Assembly (NCBI GenBank): GCA_013146195.2 | Contig: CM028378.1 | Span: 75,173,254 to 75,237,253, forward strand | From: Codonopsis lanceolata | Taxonomy: Eukaryota > Streptophyta > Magnoliopsida > Asterales > Campanulaceae | Length of the DNA: 64,000 bases | Direction: 5' to 3' | Shown: positions 1 to 10,558 of the stretch, one piece after another | Layout of the letters: the number at the start of each line of letters is the position of its first letter | How positions within the stretch are numbered: the first letter of the stretch is position 1 | The notes under the pieces: generated by a model | What the model saw: only the letters and a program-made list of their open reading frames with translations | What the model was told of the DNA's origin: nothing | Databases searched by the model: none | Translations under genes and position numbers: made by a program

Positions 1-110
1 GTACGTGGAATGCAATAATCAGATGCCTCTTTGGAATGTCGAACACAATCATATACATATATACCCTTTGTAAAGCAGTTCTTATAAGATTAACTCAAAA
101 GATAATTAAT
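1..110 (+). repeat. Tail of a Gag-exon unit (decayed second-exon region)
   Basis: Nearly identical to 8341-8432, the sequence downstream of exon B, with one inserted base between them. The same segment lies inverted at about 57630-57722. In the C-type unit the matching place (20541 onward) follows a good splice acceptor and contains ATGCCTCTTTGG, which resembles the start of the ankyrin exon at 25650 (ATGCCATTGTAC). Here the acceptor AG is lost. The window therefore opens inside yet another copy of the B-type unit. Confidence 0.6.
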
Positions 111-240
111 CAGCCATTTCAAACTAGAGGAATGAAATGAGTCAGATATATATCCATCCACTTTAGCCCATTTGAGTTAGGAAATTTAAACATATATTAC
201 GTTTTGTGTGTCCTTTTCTTTCATTATCGTATTCCCGAGT

Positions 241-660
241 AATTGAGATGTTAGGTTAAGGTCTCATTCACCGGGTAACCTTTATAGGAAGATCTTGGGT
301 TCTTGTCAACATGAAACCGAAACTACCTTGGATATCATTTTGTGCATTTTTCTCCTTTAATGATCTTAAATTTAATTCCTACTCCTAGCATTTGGGTTGC
401 TTCTTTTATGTGTAATTAACTTATTATAACATAATCTCTGGAAGTTGATTTTAAATTGATATTGTTTAATTGGTTTTGAAAAAGTAGAAGCAGCAGAAAT
501 AGGAGAAGAAGAAGAAGAAGAAGAGATAGGTATGTAAAACTTCCCGGTCAAGTTATTATTTCTATAATTATAATCAATGCTTCTCTTGACCGCCTACGCT
601 AGAGAAGCAGAGCCTCATCCACAAGGTTTGTACTAGTTGGAAATTATTTTTTTGATTAAT
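241..660 (+). pseudogene. Decayed Gag-exon unit U1 (leader plus deleted exon)
   Basis: Positions 265-480 match the leader of the unit at 9181-9660 and, inverted, 56370-56530. The exon remnant at about 478-529 keeps only the acidic and basic start (repeated GAA/GAG codons) and runs straight into the usual donor GTATGTAAAAC at 530. The central domain of the Gag-like exon is missing, and the acceptor CAG seen in intact copies reads TTG. This unit lacks the MITE found at 9389-9644, so it preserves that element's empty site near 470. Non-functional. Confidence 0.55.
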
Positions 661-756
661 TTTTATTTTTCAGTTGGGTTAAAAATAACTAATATTGTGT
701 TACTAAGTAAGATATAAAAAAAGTAGTCAAAGTTGTGCCTTAAATAACTTATCCTA

Positions 757-767
757 CTATATACATA

Positions 768-823
<56 letters not shown>
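757..823. repeat. (AT)n microsatellite
   Basis: About 65 bases of nearly perfect AT dinucleotide, with two ATAC interruptions. The flanking 824-1076 is AT-rich with no recognisable gene. Confidence 0.95.
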
Positions 824-825
<2 letters not shown>

Positions 826-1076
826 TCGGGTAGTCTATATTGGAAAAAATCTCGCCAAAATCATATTGCCAAAAAAAGAAAACTCGTATATAGATGCCAA
901 TTTGGAGGATTTACTATTTCTCCAATCAAATTTGACATTATTAACGAATTCCAGTTTTGCGTTGAAAATTGGAGTTTGAGAAAAATCCTGCCATAACAAT
1001 GTTTCAAAAATATGGAATGTAATCATGCTTGATGGCCCTCACTTTATAGCTCAATTCTTTTAATATTCTACTAACA

Positions 1077-1112
1077 CTAGTTATTTAGCCCGTGCTATGC
1101 ATGGGTACAATG
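1077..1112 (-). mobile_element. Helitron-type 3' terminus
   Basis: Read on the minus strand there is a short GC-rich hairpin (CCCATGC, loop, GCACGGG), then an AT spacer, then CTAG followed by T. That is the classic Helitron 3' end, with insertion between A and T. The body would extend to higher coordinates. I could not fix the 5' end; the minisatellite block that follows may be its interior. Confidence 0.55.
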
Positions 1113-1590
1113 TGAGATATATATTTTTGTAATAATAATTTAACTTTTAGACATTATAATTAGATTATTAATCTCTTCCATGGTTATAATTTTTTTTATA
1201 TTGTTATTAATATAAAACAATTTTTTACCTAAATACTTTTAAAATTAATATAAGTTTCTAGCTAACGTGAGATACATATTTTATATTAATAATAATAGTA
1301 ATTTTTTTTATCTAAAAACTTTTAAAATTAACATTTAACTTGATAATAATATTAGAAGTCATTTTGTTAAAAACTTTTAAAATCATAATTCATTTTTAAA
1401 CAATGTGAGATAATTATTTTATATTTTTATTGGTAATGAAAGTTTAAGTCTTTTATCTAAAAACTTTAAAACCAACACCACATTCTAACCATGTGGTATA
1501 CATATTTTCTATTCGTAATAATAGTAGTAAATAAAAGACTTTTTAACCAACATTCATTTCTAAACAATGTGGATACATATTCTAAAATTA
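1113..1590. repeat. Degenerate ~100 bp repeats
   Basis: Imperfect repetition of a unit containing AATGTGAGATACAT and TTCTATTGGTAATAATAG followed by AAAACTTTAAAACCAACAT. No coding potential. It continues into the better-ordered block downstream. Confidence 0.6.
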
Positions 1591-2957
1591 AAATCAACAT
1601 CACTTTCCAACCAATGTATGATGCATTTCTTCTATTGATACTTAATAATAGAATTTTTTAAACCAACATCAATTTCTAACCAATGTGGGATACATCTCTT
1701 CTATTGTTGAAAAATTAGTGTTTTTAGTGAAAGAAATTGTGTAACTTGAGGCACAAATTTTTTTACGTGTAATTTGTTTGTTGACGAAGGTAATTGTGCA
1801 AATGTGTTCTACTCGGTGAGAGCATCAAAATGATATATTTATTTGTCGAAATCGAGTTTTGGATAATAAGATATCAAGACTTAAAGTATAATACTTGTTA
1901 ACAAAATTAGTGTTTTTAGTGAGAGAAATAATTGTGCAACTTGAAGTACGAATTTCTTTATGTATCATTTGTTTGTTGGTGAAGGTAATTGTGCAAATGT
2001 GTTTTACTCGGTGAGAGCATCAAAATGATATATTTATTTATCCAAATCGAGTTTTGGATGAATAAGATATCAAGAGTTAAAGTATAATATTTATTAAAAA
2101 ATTAATGTTTTTAGTGAAAGAAATTGTGCAACTTGAGGCACAAATTTCTTTACGTGTCATTTATTTGTTGACAAAAATAATTGTGCAAATTTGTTCTACT
2201 CGGCAAAAAACATCGAAATGATATATCTATTTGTCCAAATCAAGTTTTGGATGAATAAGATATCAAAGTTTAAAGTATGATGTTAAAAGTGAGCCATTAG
2301 AAGTAATATCTAACCTTGAAGAGTTTTATCCCACATTGGTTAGAAGTAATGTTAGTTGTAAAAGTTTTTAAATATAAGTCTTCTACTATTGGCAATAGAA
2401 GAAGTTATATATACTAATACTAATACCCCTTATCATATTGATTATTATTATGTATTATTATTAGCTAATGGCTAGAAAACCAAAAGTATATATATCTTAT
2501 ATTGCTAATAATAGTAAGTCTTTTATATAATCTAAAATAATTAAAAATCAATATCATTTTTTAACCAATGTGCGATATACATCTTCTATTGGTAACAATT
2601 GTAGAAGTCTTTTATTAAAAAACTTTGAAAACCAACAACATTTTATAACAAATGTATTATACATCTTTTCAATTAGTAATTAATAATAATATTTTTAATA
2701 CATACATCAATTTATAACCAATGTTTAATACATTTCTTATATTGGTAATAATAGTAGAATCTTTTAACCAATGTGAGATATATCTCTTGTAAAAGTGAAA
2801 GTTTTTAATCTAAAGACTTTAAAATCTCCATTTTTTTAAAACAATGTGTTATACATCTCTTTTATTGGTAATAATATAAAATAATTTAAACTCAACATCA
2901 TTTTCTTGTCAATGTGAGATATACATCTTCTATTGGTAATCATGGTAAAAATATTTT

Positions 2958-2960
<3 letters not shown>
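1590..2960. repeat. Minisatellite block, copy 1 (three ~194 bp units)
   Basis: A unit of about 194 bases beginning ATTAGTGTTTTTAGTGAAAG is repeated three times, starting near 1714, 1906 and 2101. It is flanked by shorter repeats with the ACCAATGTGAGATA motif. The whole block recurs at 3130-4280 with one ~194 bp unit fewer, so a 1.1-1.4 kb segment was itself duplicated. A CCCACATTGGTTAGAAG element near 2330 recurs at 3690. Confidence 0.75.

Positions 2961-3036
<76 letters not shown>
2960..3036. repeat. (AT)n microsatellite
   Basis: A perfect run of AT dinucleotides separating the two large minisatellite blocks. Confidence 0.97.
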
Positions 3037-3039
<3 letters not shown>

Positions 3040-3129
3040 TGAGGAGCACTATGGTTATGTCATATCACCACCTTTGAATAAATCCTCATTCTAAAGTATC
3101 CATGTGAAAACTTTAAAAACTTTTGGTTT

Positions 3130-4280
3130 TCTAGTGATTTTGAAAATCAACATCACTTTCCAACCAATGTATGATGCATTTCTTCTATTGGTACTTAATA
3201 ATAGAATTTTTTAAACCAATATCAATTTCTAACCAATGTGGGACACATCTCTTCTATTGTTGAAAAATTAATGTTTTTAGTGAAAGAAATTGTGCAACTT
3301 GAGGCACAAATTTCTTTACGTGTCATTTGTTTGTTGACGAAGGTAATTGCGCAAATGCATTCTACTCAGTGTGAACATCAAAATGATATATTTATTTGTC
3401 CAAATCGAGTTTTGGATGAATAAGATATCAAGAGTTAAAGTATAATACTTATTAAAAAATTAATGTATTTAGTGAAAGAAATTGTGCAACTTGAGGCACA
3501 AATTTCTTTACGTGTCATTTGTTTGTTGACAAAAGTAATTGTGCAAATTTGTTCTACTCGGAAAAAAAAATCGAAATGATATATTTATTTGTCCAAATCA
3601 AGTTTTGGATGAATAAGATATCAAAGCTTAAAGTATGATGTTAAAAGTGAGTCATTAGAAGTAATATCTAACCTTAAAAAGTTTTATCTCACATTGATTA
3701 GAAGTAATGTTAGTTATAAAAGTTTTTAAATATAAATTTTCTACTATTGACAATAGAAGAAATTATATATACTAATACTAATACCCCTTATCATATTGAT
3801 TATTATTATGTATTATTATTAGCTAATGGCTAGAAAATAAAAAATATATGTATCTTCTATTGCTAATAATAGTAAGTCTTTTATATAATCTAAAATAATT
3901 AAAAAACAATATCATTTTTTAACCAATGTGAGATATACATTTTCTATCGGTAATAATTGTAGAAGTCTTTTATCAAAAAAACTATGAAAACCAACATCAC
4001 TTTATAACAAATGTATTATACATCTTTTCAATTAGTAATTAAATAATAGTATTTTTAATACAGACATCAATTTATAACCAATGTTTAATATGTCTTCTCT
4101 TGTAAAGGTGAAAGTCTTTAGTCTAAAGACTTTAAAATCTAACATTTTCTTTTTAAACAATGTGTTATACATATATTTTATTGGTAATAATATAAAATAA
4201 TTTAAACTCAACATCATTTTCTAGCCAATGTGAGATATACATCTTCTATTGGTAATAATGGTAAAAATATTTTAATAGGA
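3130..4280. repeat. Minisatellite block, copy 2 (two ~194 bp units)
   Basis: Second copy of the block at 1590-2960. The ~194 bp units begin near 3268 and 3461. Small open frames here are incidental products of the repeat. The match runs through the trailing TGGTAAAAATATTTTA at about 4260. Confidence 0.75.
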
Positions 4281-4500
4281 AGAGTTTTGTAAAAAGAAAA
4301 TGATGACTATGATGTATTCACATCCTCAACTAGAGTTTGGCTTTAGGGGTTAGGGTTTAGGGGTCACTTTGATTTTGTTTAGATAAGCTTTTTTAGAGGA
4401 TTAAAATATTTCGTTAAGTTTTGACTGACTGCATCCATTTTTTTCATAAATTGAAGACAAAATCTAGAGTATTAGTATATTAAAGCATCATCAATTCAAC
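4281..4500 (+). repeat. Dispersed repeat, also at 29050 and 33045
   Basis: Sequence around TGACTATGATGTATTCACAT and GACTGACTGCATCCATTTTT matches 29055-29520 and 33045-33130. In those copies the segment leads into a ~600 base stretch that is replaced here by the galacturonosyltransferase fragment beginning at 4502. Confidence 0.6.
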
Positions 4501-4501
4501 C

Positions 4502-4608
4502 ATGGATGAGGATGTGTTACGAAAATTTGAGAAAGAGGTCAAGGATAAAGTCAAGCTGGTGAGATTAATGATTGCTGGAAGCCTGAAACTAAAGAATCTT
4601 ATGAAAAA
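4502..4608 (+). pseudogene. Galacturonosyltransferase (GAUT) gene fragment, captured
   Basis: The 5' part of this frame encodes MDEDVLRKFEKEVKDKVKLV and ends KNLM. It is almost the same as the fragment at 53000-53090, which continues there into clear GAUT sequence. The family makes pectin homogalacturonan in the Golgi; this stem region precedes the GT8 catalytic domain. Only about 35 codons are present. At 4605 the sequence switches abruptly to AAAAAACATAGTAA, a repeat also found at 30130 and 33723. This is a chimera of repeat and captured exon, with no promoter or catalytic domain. Confidence 0.6.
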
Positions 4609-4689
4609 ACATAGTAAACAACCCAAATTAGAGTTTTATCAATCTTATGAAAATGTACAACCTGGTTACTTCTTTTTCTTTTGGGAACG

Positions 4690-4800
4690 ATGAAGTTAGA
4701 CAAATTTACCCCAGCAGCACTTAACTTCAATATCCATATAAAATATGTTTCCAAGACTTTACTGGTGTCCCACGAAGCTGAACTAACTTTTGATATGTTC
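4690..4800 (+). pseudogene. Decayed leader of another Gag-exon unit
   Basis: ATGAAGTTAGACAAATTTAC at 4690 matches the leader start at 7661 (ATGGAGTCAGACGAATTTAC) and the minus-strand leader near 58461. The following CCAAGACTTTACTGGTGTC matches too. No Gag-like exon follows; the sequence instead enters the outer end of the large inverted repeat near 4889. Confidence 0.5.
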
Positions 4801-5371
4801 TTACCTTTTTTTCTCCATTAAAGATCTTAAAACTAATTCCTAGTATTTGACATGATTTTTATTTATCATAACATAATTTTGTTCTACGGATAAGGATTTT
4901 GGTCGAGATCATCAGGTGCAAAAATTGGATTTGATAATTTAAATTGATGCATTACTGTGTATTTTATTGGTTCATCACGATGCATAATTTGATTAGGTAA
5001 TTTAAATCAATACATCGGAGTGGAAAAATTGATGCAGTGTGATGCATAGAATAAGTGATTTAAAGGTATCGTAGTTTTTTCAACCCAAAAAATAACTCTT
5101 TATGATAGAAAAAAATAATGCGGGACCGCGAAAAAATATTTGAGAATAGGTAAAAGGCCGGTCACTTCTCCAATTTTAAATTTGGTCTTGCTTGGGAAAC
5201 TGGTATTAGGCTCAAGCATATATCCTTGGCCTGTTTTTGAAGTTGAGAATTTCCCGTCGGACGCAAAGTCCTCATGCGAAATTCTCTATAGAAGCTTTAT
5301 TGCGTCCCAAAAATAGAACACTTTGTCTGGAACCTTATTGGGGCAGAAAATACTGACTCCGATTTTTATTA

Positions 5372-5629
5372 CTCCCTCCGTTCCTAATTAATTGTCCTGT
5401 TTGACCCGGCGCACAGATTAAGAAAAAACAATTGACTTGATTATTTATATTAGTTTAATGTGTAGTTTCCTTTAAAGCCCATGTGTATGTGGCCCATAAT
5501 TAAAGTAAGGTGAAAAAGTAAGGGTAAAGTGCTAAAAGTGATGTTCTAAAAAGGTAAGTTTCAAAGTAGACAATTATTTTGGGACGGATAAAAAAGGAAA
5601 GGAGGACGATAATTTAGGGACGGAGGGAG
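5372..5629. mobile_element. Stowaway-like MITE
   Basis: About 258 bases with terminal inverted repeats CTCCCTCCGTTCCTAATTAA and its complement, flanked by TA on both sides, as in Tc1/mariner-derived Stowaway MITEs. The right arm at about 63451-63465 has the same flanks with one TA and no element, which defines the target-site duplication exactly. The minus-strand frame overlapping its 3' end is incidental. Confidence 0.9.
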
Positions 5630-5694
5630 TATTTTTTTTCATAGCTTTGCCTCGACTGTGGTTGATTGGAACTAATGAGCTCGAACTTAGTTTT

Positions 5695-5911
5695 TGTAAT
5701 GACCCGAGCTCGAGAGCCTGGTCCGTTACGTGTAGCCTACACATTGGCCCACTGAATACATAGCACGCACTTTGGGTCATCAGGCCCACCACAAGCCGAC
5801 CCAAAAGTCCATGGATAATATTGGTACCTAGTAGTAGCGCATGACTATCTTATAAATCAAATACAAGTCCACAAATCCCACATCTAGTAGATGTGGTATT
5901 GGGGTATTACA
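5695..5911. mobile_element. Short LTR-like element (solo TRIM-type LTR)
   Basis: A 217-base sequence starting TGTAATGACCC and ending GGGGTATTACA, bounded by the 5-base direct repeat GTTTT on both sides. The TG...CA ends, 5-base duplication and internal CCCACATCTAG/GATGTGG stem are typical of a solo LTR of a small retrotransposon. The same insertion with the same duplication is present inverted at 63210-63394, so it predates the arm duplication. Confidence 0.75.
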
Positions 5912-6375
5912 GTTTTAGCCTTTTAGACGAGGAAACCAAACAGACCTCGCCCAAGTGAAATTAATTATCCCTAAATTCATCTCATCTAATGTCAAGATCA
6001 CACAGAAAAAAATACCATCCTTTTTAAATTCATGTCATGAATTATATATATAAAACTAGCTTATATATTATTATTGATATTACAAAAGTAAATTTAATTT
6101 AATTATGATACTGACAATTTAAATTAATCTTACAATCAAGTAGGGTGCATTAATGGAATAAAGTCAGAATTGGGGAAATTCTTTGACTGTAGATGGGGAG
6201 ATCCTGTTGTACGTTCGAATTTCAACTTTTAAAAAAGAGGATTATTTGATCCTTTTCTTGTTATTATAATCTAAATAGAGCCTGGAGGAATCTTTATTAA
6301 TAATTTAAAAGCATAACCAGACTGATCACAACTTAGTTTGTATATTCAACCAGTTGCCTGCCCTTTCACATAGAT

Positions 6376-6754
6376 ATGGCTTTATCATCACCATCTTCTT
6401 CAAGTTATCCATACCCATCCACTGTCAATCCAGCAAGCATTGTTTCAATCAAGCTTTTTGCCAACAACTACTCTCGATGGGAAACACAAATGCTCTGTCT
6501 CTTAGAGAGTCAAGACTTGGTAGGGTTTATTGATGGAACAATCTCGAAACCGCCTGAAACAATTTCGGATGCTGAAAGTTCAAGCAATGGCAATAGAACG
6601 GGAGAAGCGGCCACGATGACTAATAAAGATTACATGATGTGGAAAAGATCAGATAGAGTTGTTAAAGGATGGATTTTAGGATCTCTCAGTGAAGATGTCC
6701 TTGATACTGTGTTTGGTTTGTCAACGGCTAAAGATGTTTGGGAAAAACTACGAG
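6376..6754 (+). CDS. Gag-like first exon, copy A
   Basis: Encodes about 126 residues from ATG to a splice donor, G|GTACAT, at 6755. The protein opens with a serine-rich leader and YPYPSTVNPASIVSIKLF, then NNYSRWETQMLCLLESQDLV. It ends WKRSDRVVKGWILGSLSEDV and DVWEKLRG. The pattern (NY..W, L.LLESQ.L.GFIDGT, WKR.D..V.GWI..S.) is that of the N-terminal Gag domain of Ty1/copia polyproteins. No zinc knuckle, protease or integrase follows, so it is not an ordinary retrotransposon. The phase-1 donor matches the phase-1 acceptor of the ankyrin exon at 25633. A leftward-facing twin lies at 62412-62745. Whether it is transcribed is unknown. Confidence 0.7.
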
Positions 6755-7500
6755 GTACATAATTACTTTAACACCGAATATATTTTCAATTTTTTATTTT
6801 TAATTTTTTTCTTTAATTTCTTCTTTTTGGTAAGGGTAAACAAACAAACCCTCTAATATTTTAAATGTTTTTTTGATTTATTTTTTACTATTATCGTTTT
6901 TGGTTTTCAGAAACACTAACGCATGTTTATTGGGTGTGACAATTTTGAAAACCACTAATTGTTACATTAATTTTTTAACCTTTAATGTGTCTATGTAGAA
7001 AGAAGATTGGATAAAATAAAAACAATACATATTGTACTAAAATTAAATGAGAGAGATAATGTGAGATACGCCATTTTTTTATTAATTTCATAAATTACAT
7101 AAATTAAAACTAAAATATATTTCTTTGTGAAGTATCACAAAAATAATGTTTAATGAATATAAAATCTTAATAATGATATCGATATTCATATTTAATAAAA
7201 TTTAATTTAGTAATAACATTACATGCTTAGAAAATATTTTCTTATGAACTTGAATTGTGTTGTGTTCGCTTTAAATTTCTTGCGTGAGTGTTCAATCTAC
7301 GGTAATAGTTTGATTATGTGTACCAAATCAAAAAATATTTTTATATTCATTATATTTCCTTTAAATTGCACTAAAGTTGTTTTTTAGGGTATGATAAGTT
7401 ACATAAATATTATATCTTCGAATGGAAAAAAAATAGAAAAAAATGTGGAAAATGCTATACATGTTTTTAAGAAAAACCAAAATGGAAAGTGTTAATTTCT
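6755..7500 (+). other. Intron-like AT-rich sequence, no gene
   Basis: Begins with the donor of exon A and is shared, inverted, with 58600-59364. The first ~190 bases are also shared with 62212-62411. No coding potential and no recognisable element. In a fusion-gene model this would be intron and then intergenic sequence before unit B. Confidence 0.5.
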
Positions 7501-7660
7501 TTTTGGGAAAGTGACTTGGGCTACTCATTTCTATGTATTCGGAAGAAGGAAAATACTAACGAAAATTATAACTTCGGATTTTAGAAATGGGGCTCTTGTT
7601 TTTAAGACAAAACTAACAAGAAAAATGTACGACCTGATTTTTTTTTTTCTTTTTGGAACG

Positions 7661-7720
7661 ATGGAGTCAGACGAATTTACCCAAGCAGCACTTGACTTGG
7701 CCAAAGCAATATCCACATAG
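7661..7720 (+). other. Conserved short leader ORF upstream of exon B
   Basis: A 19-codon frame, MESDEFTQAALDLAKAIST, closed by TAG. The inverted copy near 58402-58461 encodes MKSDEFTRAGLNLAKAIST with a TAA stop. Most changes are conservative and both frames stay open, which suggests a former or real 5' exon or an upstream ORF of the B unit. A decayed relative is at 4690. No clear donor follows directly; a GGTGTC lies about 35 bases downstream. Confidence 0.4.
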
Positions 7721-7856
7721 AATCTGCTTCCAAGACTTTAATGGTGTCGAACGAAACGGAAACTGACTTTTGAAATGTTTTTCCGTTTTTTTCTCCTTTA
7801 AACATAACATAATCTCTCGAACATGATTTTAACATGATTTTGTTTTATTCATTCAG

Positions 7857-8258
7857 AAAACAAAGAAGAAAAAGTTGAGGAAGAACTGGCAACACAGCAG
7901 GGCGTACAATACCCTTACCCGTCTACGTTTAATGTGGCGAGCTTCGTTACTATCAAGCTTTCTAAACTCAACTACAATTCGTGGGTGTTACAGATTTTAT
8001 CACTTGTTGATAATCTTGAATTAGGTGATTTCCTTATGAAAGAACCACCATCTCAGGACAACCTACTTTGGAGAAGAACAGACATGCTTCTTCGAGGGTG
8101 GATCTTAGGTTCCATTAGCGAAAATGTCATTACGGAAGTATTTAACCTAAATTATTTCAGTACGTCGAGAAGTATCGTGCTCAAGATTGAAAAGATCTTT
8201 GTCCCATTCCATTCGAATAGATGTATTCAATATCCAAGGCCCGTAACCACTGAGATAG
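7857..8258 (+). CDS. Gag-like exon, copy B
   Basis: Follows the acceptor TTTATTCATTCAG and reads through open codons (ENKEEKVEEELATQQGVQYP, then YPSTFNVASFVTIKLSKLNY) to a phase-1 donor, G|GTATGTAC, at 8259. An internal ATG at 7934 gives a 108-residue reading up to the donor. The charged N-terminus is followed by the same Gag-like core as copy A (NYNSWVLQILSLVDNLELGD, then WRRTDMLLRGWILGSISENV). One codon (Y in NYLLW) is lost relative to copy B' at 57806-58210. No frameshift or stop. Beyond the donor, the downstream exon at 8341 has lost its acceptor AG, so this copy looks orphaned. Confidence 0.65.
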
Positions 8259-8340
8259 GTATGTACAACTCCGATCATATAGCTAGTTATTGCTTAATTA
8301 TGGTTTGCATTATTTGCATGTTTATGATTACATAAATTTG

Positions 8341-8432
8341 GTACGTGGAATGCAATAATCAGATGCCTTCTTTGGAATGTCGAACACAATCATATACATA
8401 TATACCCTTTGTAAAGCAGTTCTTATAAGATT
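8341..8432 (+). repeat. Decayed second-exon region, copy of 1-92
   Basis: Direct repeat of the first 92 bases of the window, apart from one extra T. It matches the inverted sequence at 57630-57722. See the entry at position 1 for its likely origin as a second exon. Confidence 0.65.
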
Positions 8433-8870
8433 AGCTGAATACATAATCACCCATTTCAAACTAGATTTAAACATATTCCCGAGTCATTTTTTACGGATAT
8501 TATTGTCCGTATGCTCCTTTGCTCCTTTCTTTTAAACCAAAATATATACCCAGCAGCTTTGTTTATAAAAATGAATTGCAATAGTACACTTTAATTCAAA
8601 TTATATAAAAAGAAAAATAACATACGTGACTTCCAATGATAAGACAATTGTGAACCATATGCTTTATAAAAGAGATTTAAAAATGGATTGAACTCAAAAA
8701 AATGTGTTGAGGGAGATAGACTTTAAAAATTGTTCCTAAATTTTTGATTCAATCATTTGTGTGTCAGCCATTCTTTCAAACTCCTAGACTTATCAACTGA
8801 TATTTCATTCCAATTGTGGTGTCCATCACAATACCATTATGGATTCATGTCTAATTGAGGTGTTATCTCT
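8433..8870. other. AT-rich, no gene; matches the right arm
   Basis: Shared inverted with about 57240-57600. Nothing recognisable apart from this arm homology. Confidence 0.5.
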
Positions 8871-9185
8871 AATGCTAATATATATGGATGTGAAAAAAAA
8901 ATGATACTGCATAAGATTTACACCCTTCTTGAAAAAAAAATAAACATCTTCAATGCAAATGTGGATATAATGTAGCAACCAAATTTATTTATATTGTGGA
9001 TATAAAATAGTTTTCAAATTCTACTTGAAGGTGTAGATACATCCTACTAATCATTATTCTTTTTAAAAATTCTTTCTATTGATTGTTATATTTTCTTTTC
9101 TTTTTTATTTTTTTCAAATATTATTTTAGGGGTGAGATGCATGTCATATAAGATTACATCCACGATTGTATTGGTGATGCTCTTA
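8871..9185 (-). repeat. Dispersed repeat family (CATCCCACCACTAAAAT type)
   Basis: Related on the minus strand to 56690-56930 (+), and to + strand copies at 28925-29040, 29515-29710 and 33120-33310. Shared features are an end near GAGCATC, a block TTCACATTCAAT, and a block like CATCCCACCACTAAAATAA. Probably a non-autonomous DNA element; its termini are not clear enough to classify. Confidence 0.5.
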
Positions 9186-9760
9186 GGTCAAGGTGACATT
9201 CACATGGTATAACCTATATAGGAAGATCTTGGGTTATTGACAACACGAAACCAAGACTAAATTGGATATCTTCTTGTGCATTTTTCTCCTTTAATTATCT
9301 TAAAATTAATTCCTAGTATTTGGGATGATTATTTTATGAGTAATGAATTTATTACAACATAAGCTCTGGAGTTGATTTTAATTTGATACTCTCTCCGTTT
9401 TTAAATAATTGTACTCATTGACACAACACATCGTTTGAGAAAAAAATAATTTGGTATATTATAAATATTTGTGTAATGTGTGGTTTTTTTTAATGCCCTT
9501 AAACATATGATCATAATTAAATTAGATAGAAAAAGTAAGGATAAAGTAGTAAAAGTGTTTTCATAAAAAAAGTTTTAAAAAAAGATAATTATTTTATAAC
9601 AAACAAATAGTGAAAAGTTGACAATTGCTTAGAGACGAAGAGAATATTGTTTAATTCATTCGGAAAAAGTAGAAAAAGCCTAAATGGAGAAAGAAGAAGA
9701 AGAGATATGTACGTAAAACTCCCCCGTCTAGTTATTATTTGTATAATTAAAACCGGGCCC
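9181..9760 (+). pseudogene. Decayed Gag-exon unit U2 (deleted exon, with MITE)
   Basis: Leader sequence as in unit U1, then a MITE at 9389-9644. An exon remnant at about 9663-9718 retains only the charged start and runs directly into the donor GTACGTAAAACTCC at 9719. The acceptor CAG has become CGG and the Gag core is gone. The inverted counterpart is at about 55990-56530. Confidence 0.6.
9389..9644. mobile_element. Diverged Stowaway-like MITE
   Basis: About 256 bases flanked by TA, with ends CTCTCCGTTTTTAAATAATT and its degraded complement (TTGCTTAGAGACGAAGAGA). The paralogous units at about 470 and 20010 show the uninterrupted sequence TTGATATTGTTT or CTGATATTGTTT, the empty site. Present in the right arm at 56102-56364, so older than the arm duplication. 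Confidence 0.75.
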
Positions 9761-10558
9761 ATTGCGATGCCGAGATTTTAAATTATGATGCCTAATTTTG
9801 GGCAAAGGGGTTTATGCGCGTCTTTTATTCATTAAAGGTATTTTCGACATTTTATCCCCCAAAAGTATACTTTATCGGTTGAATAAAAGGAAAGTAGACT
9901 AAAGAACTTATAATTTCTCTAAAAGGTATCGGTCCGAATTTCTCCCCTTTTTTAATGGATTAATTGCGAGTCGGTGCACTTTCCTGAAATTGTAACCACT
10001 CCACTGCCCTCTTTTTTTAAAGCCGCTTAAGTCCACTTTTATAAAAAAATATTCAATATTGTATGTCTTCTTCACAACCAGCTAAGCCCCTTTTCTTCAT
10101 TATTGACTTCTTTTCATCTTTCACGATCATTTTCTCCATAACTTTTGATCCCGGGTGAACCACATGACCTACCACAAATCAAATCGAAAGCTCTCGACGA
10201 GATCTACTAACACACTAGATTTCACCCATTAATGTTTTCGTTTTAAGGTCAAAAAACGTTGTTTAAGCACTGTTTTGGATTTCGAAAATTTTCTGATGCT
10301 CAAATTTTACACATAGATTTAGGGGTCGTGTTCAACTTATTCATTCCAACGTTAAATTTGTCCATTTCGATACCCACCTTTGGTGGCAGTGTTTAATTAT
10401 TCATTCTGAAGCCAATTTTGTCCATTTCGATGCCGAAAAAATCACTTGCAGACAAATTTATTATCAATGCGCACAACCCTATAATATTTAGTTTGGAGTC
10501 AAACAAAATGTCGAGTGTGTGAATAAAATTCGAACATGATAGTACACTACAGCAATGA

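Noticed and set aside
6376..8258. Intact copia retrotransposon starting at the Gag-like exon
   Set aside because: No LTR pair, primer-binding site, protease, integrase or reverse transcriptase frame follows any of the copies, and each ends at a splice donor.
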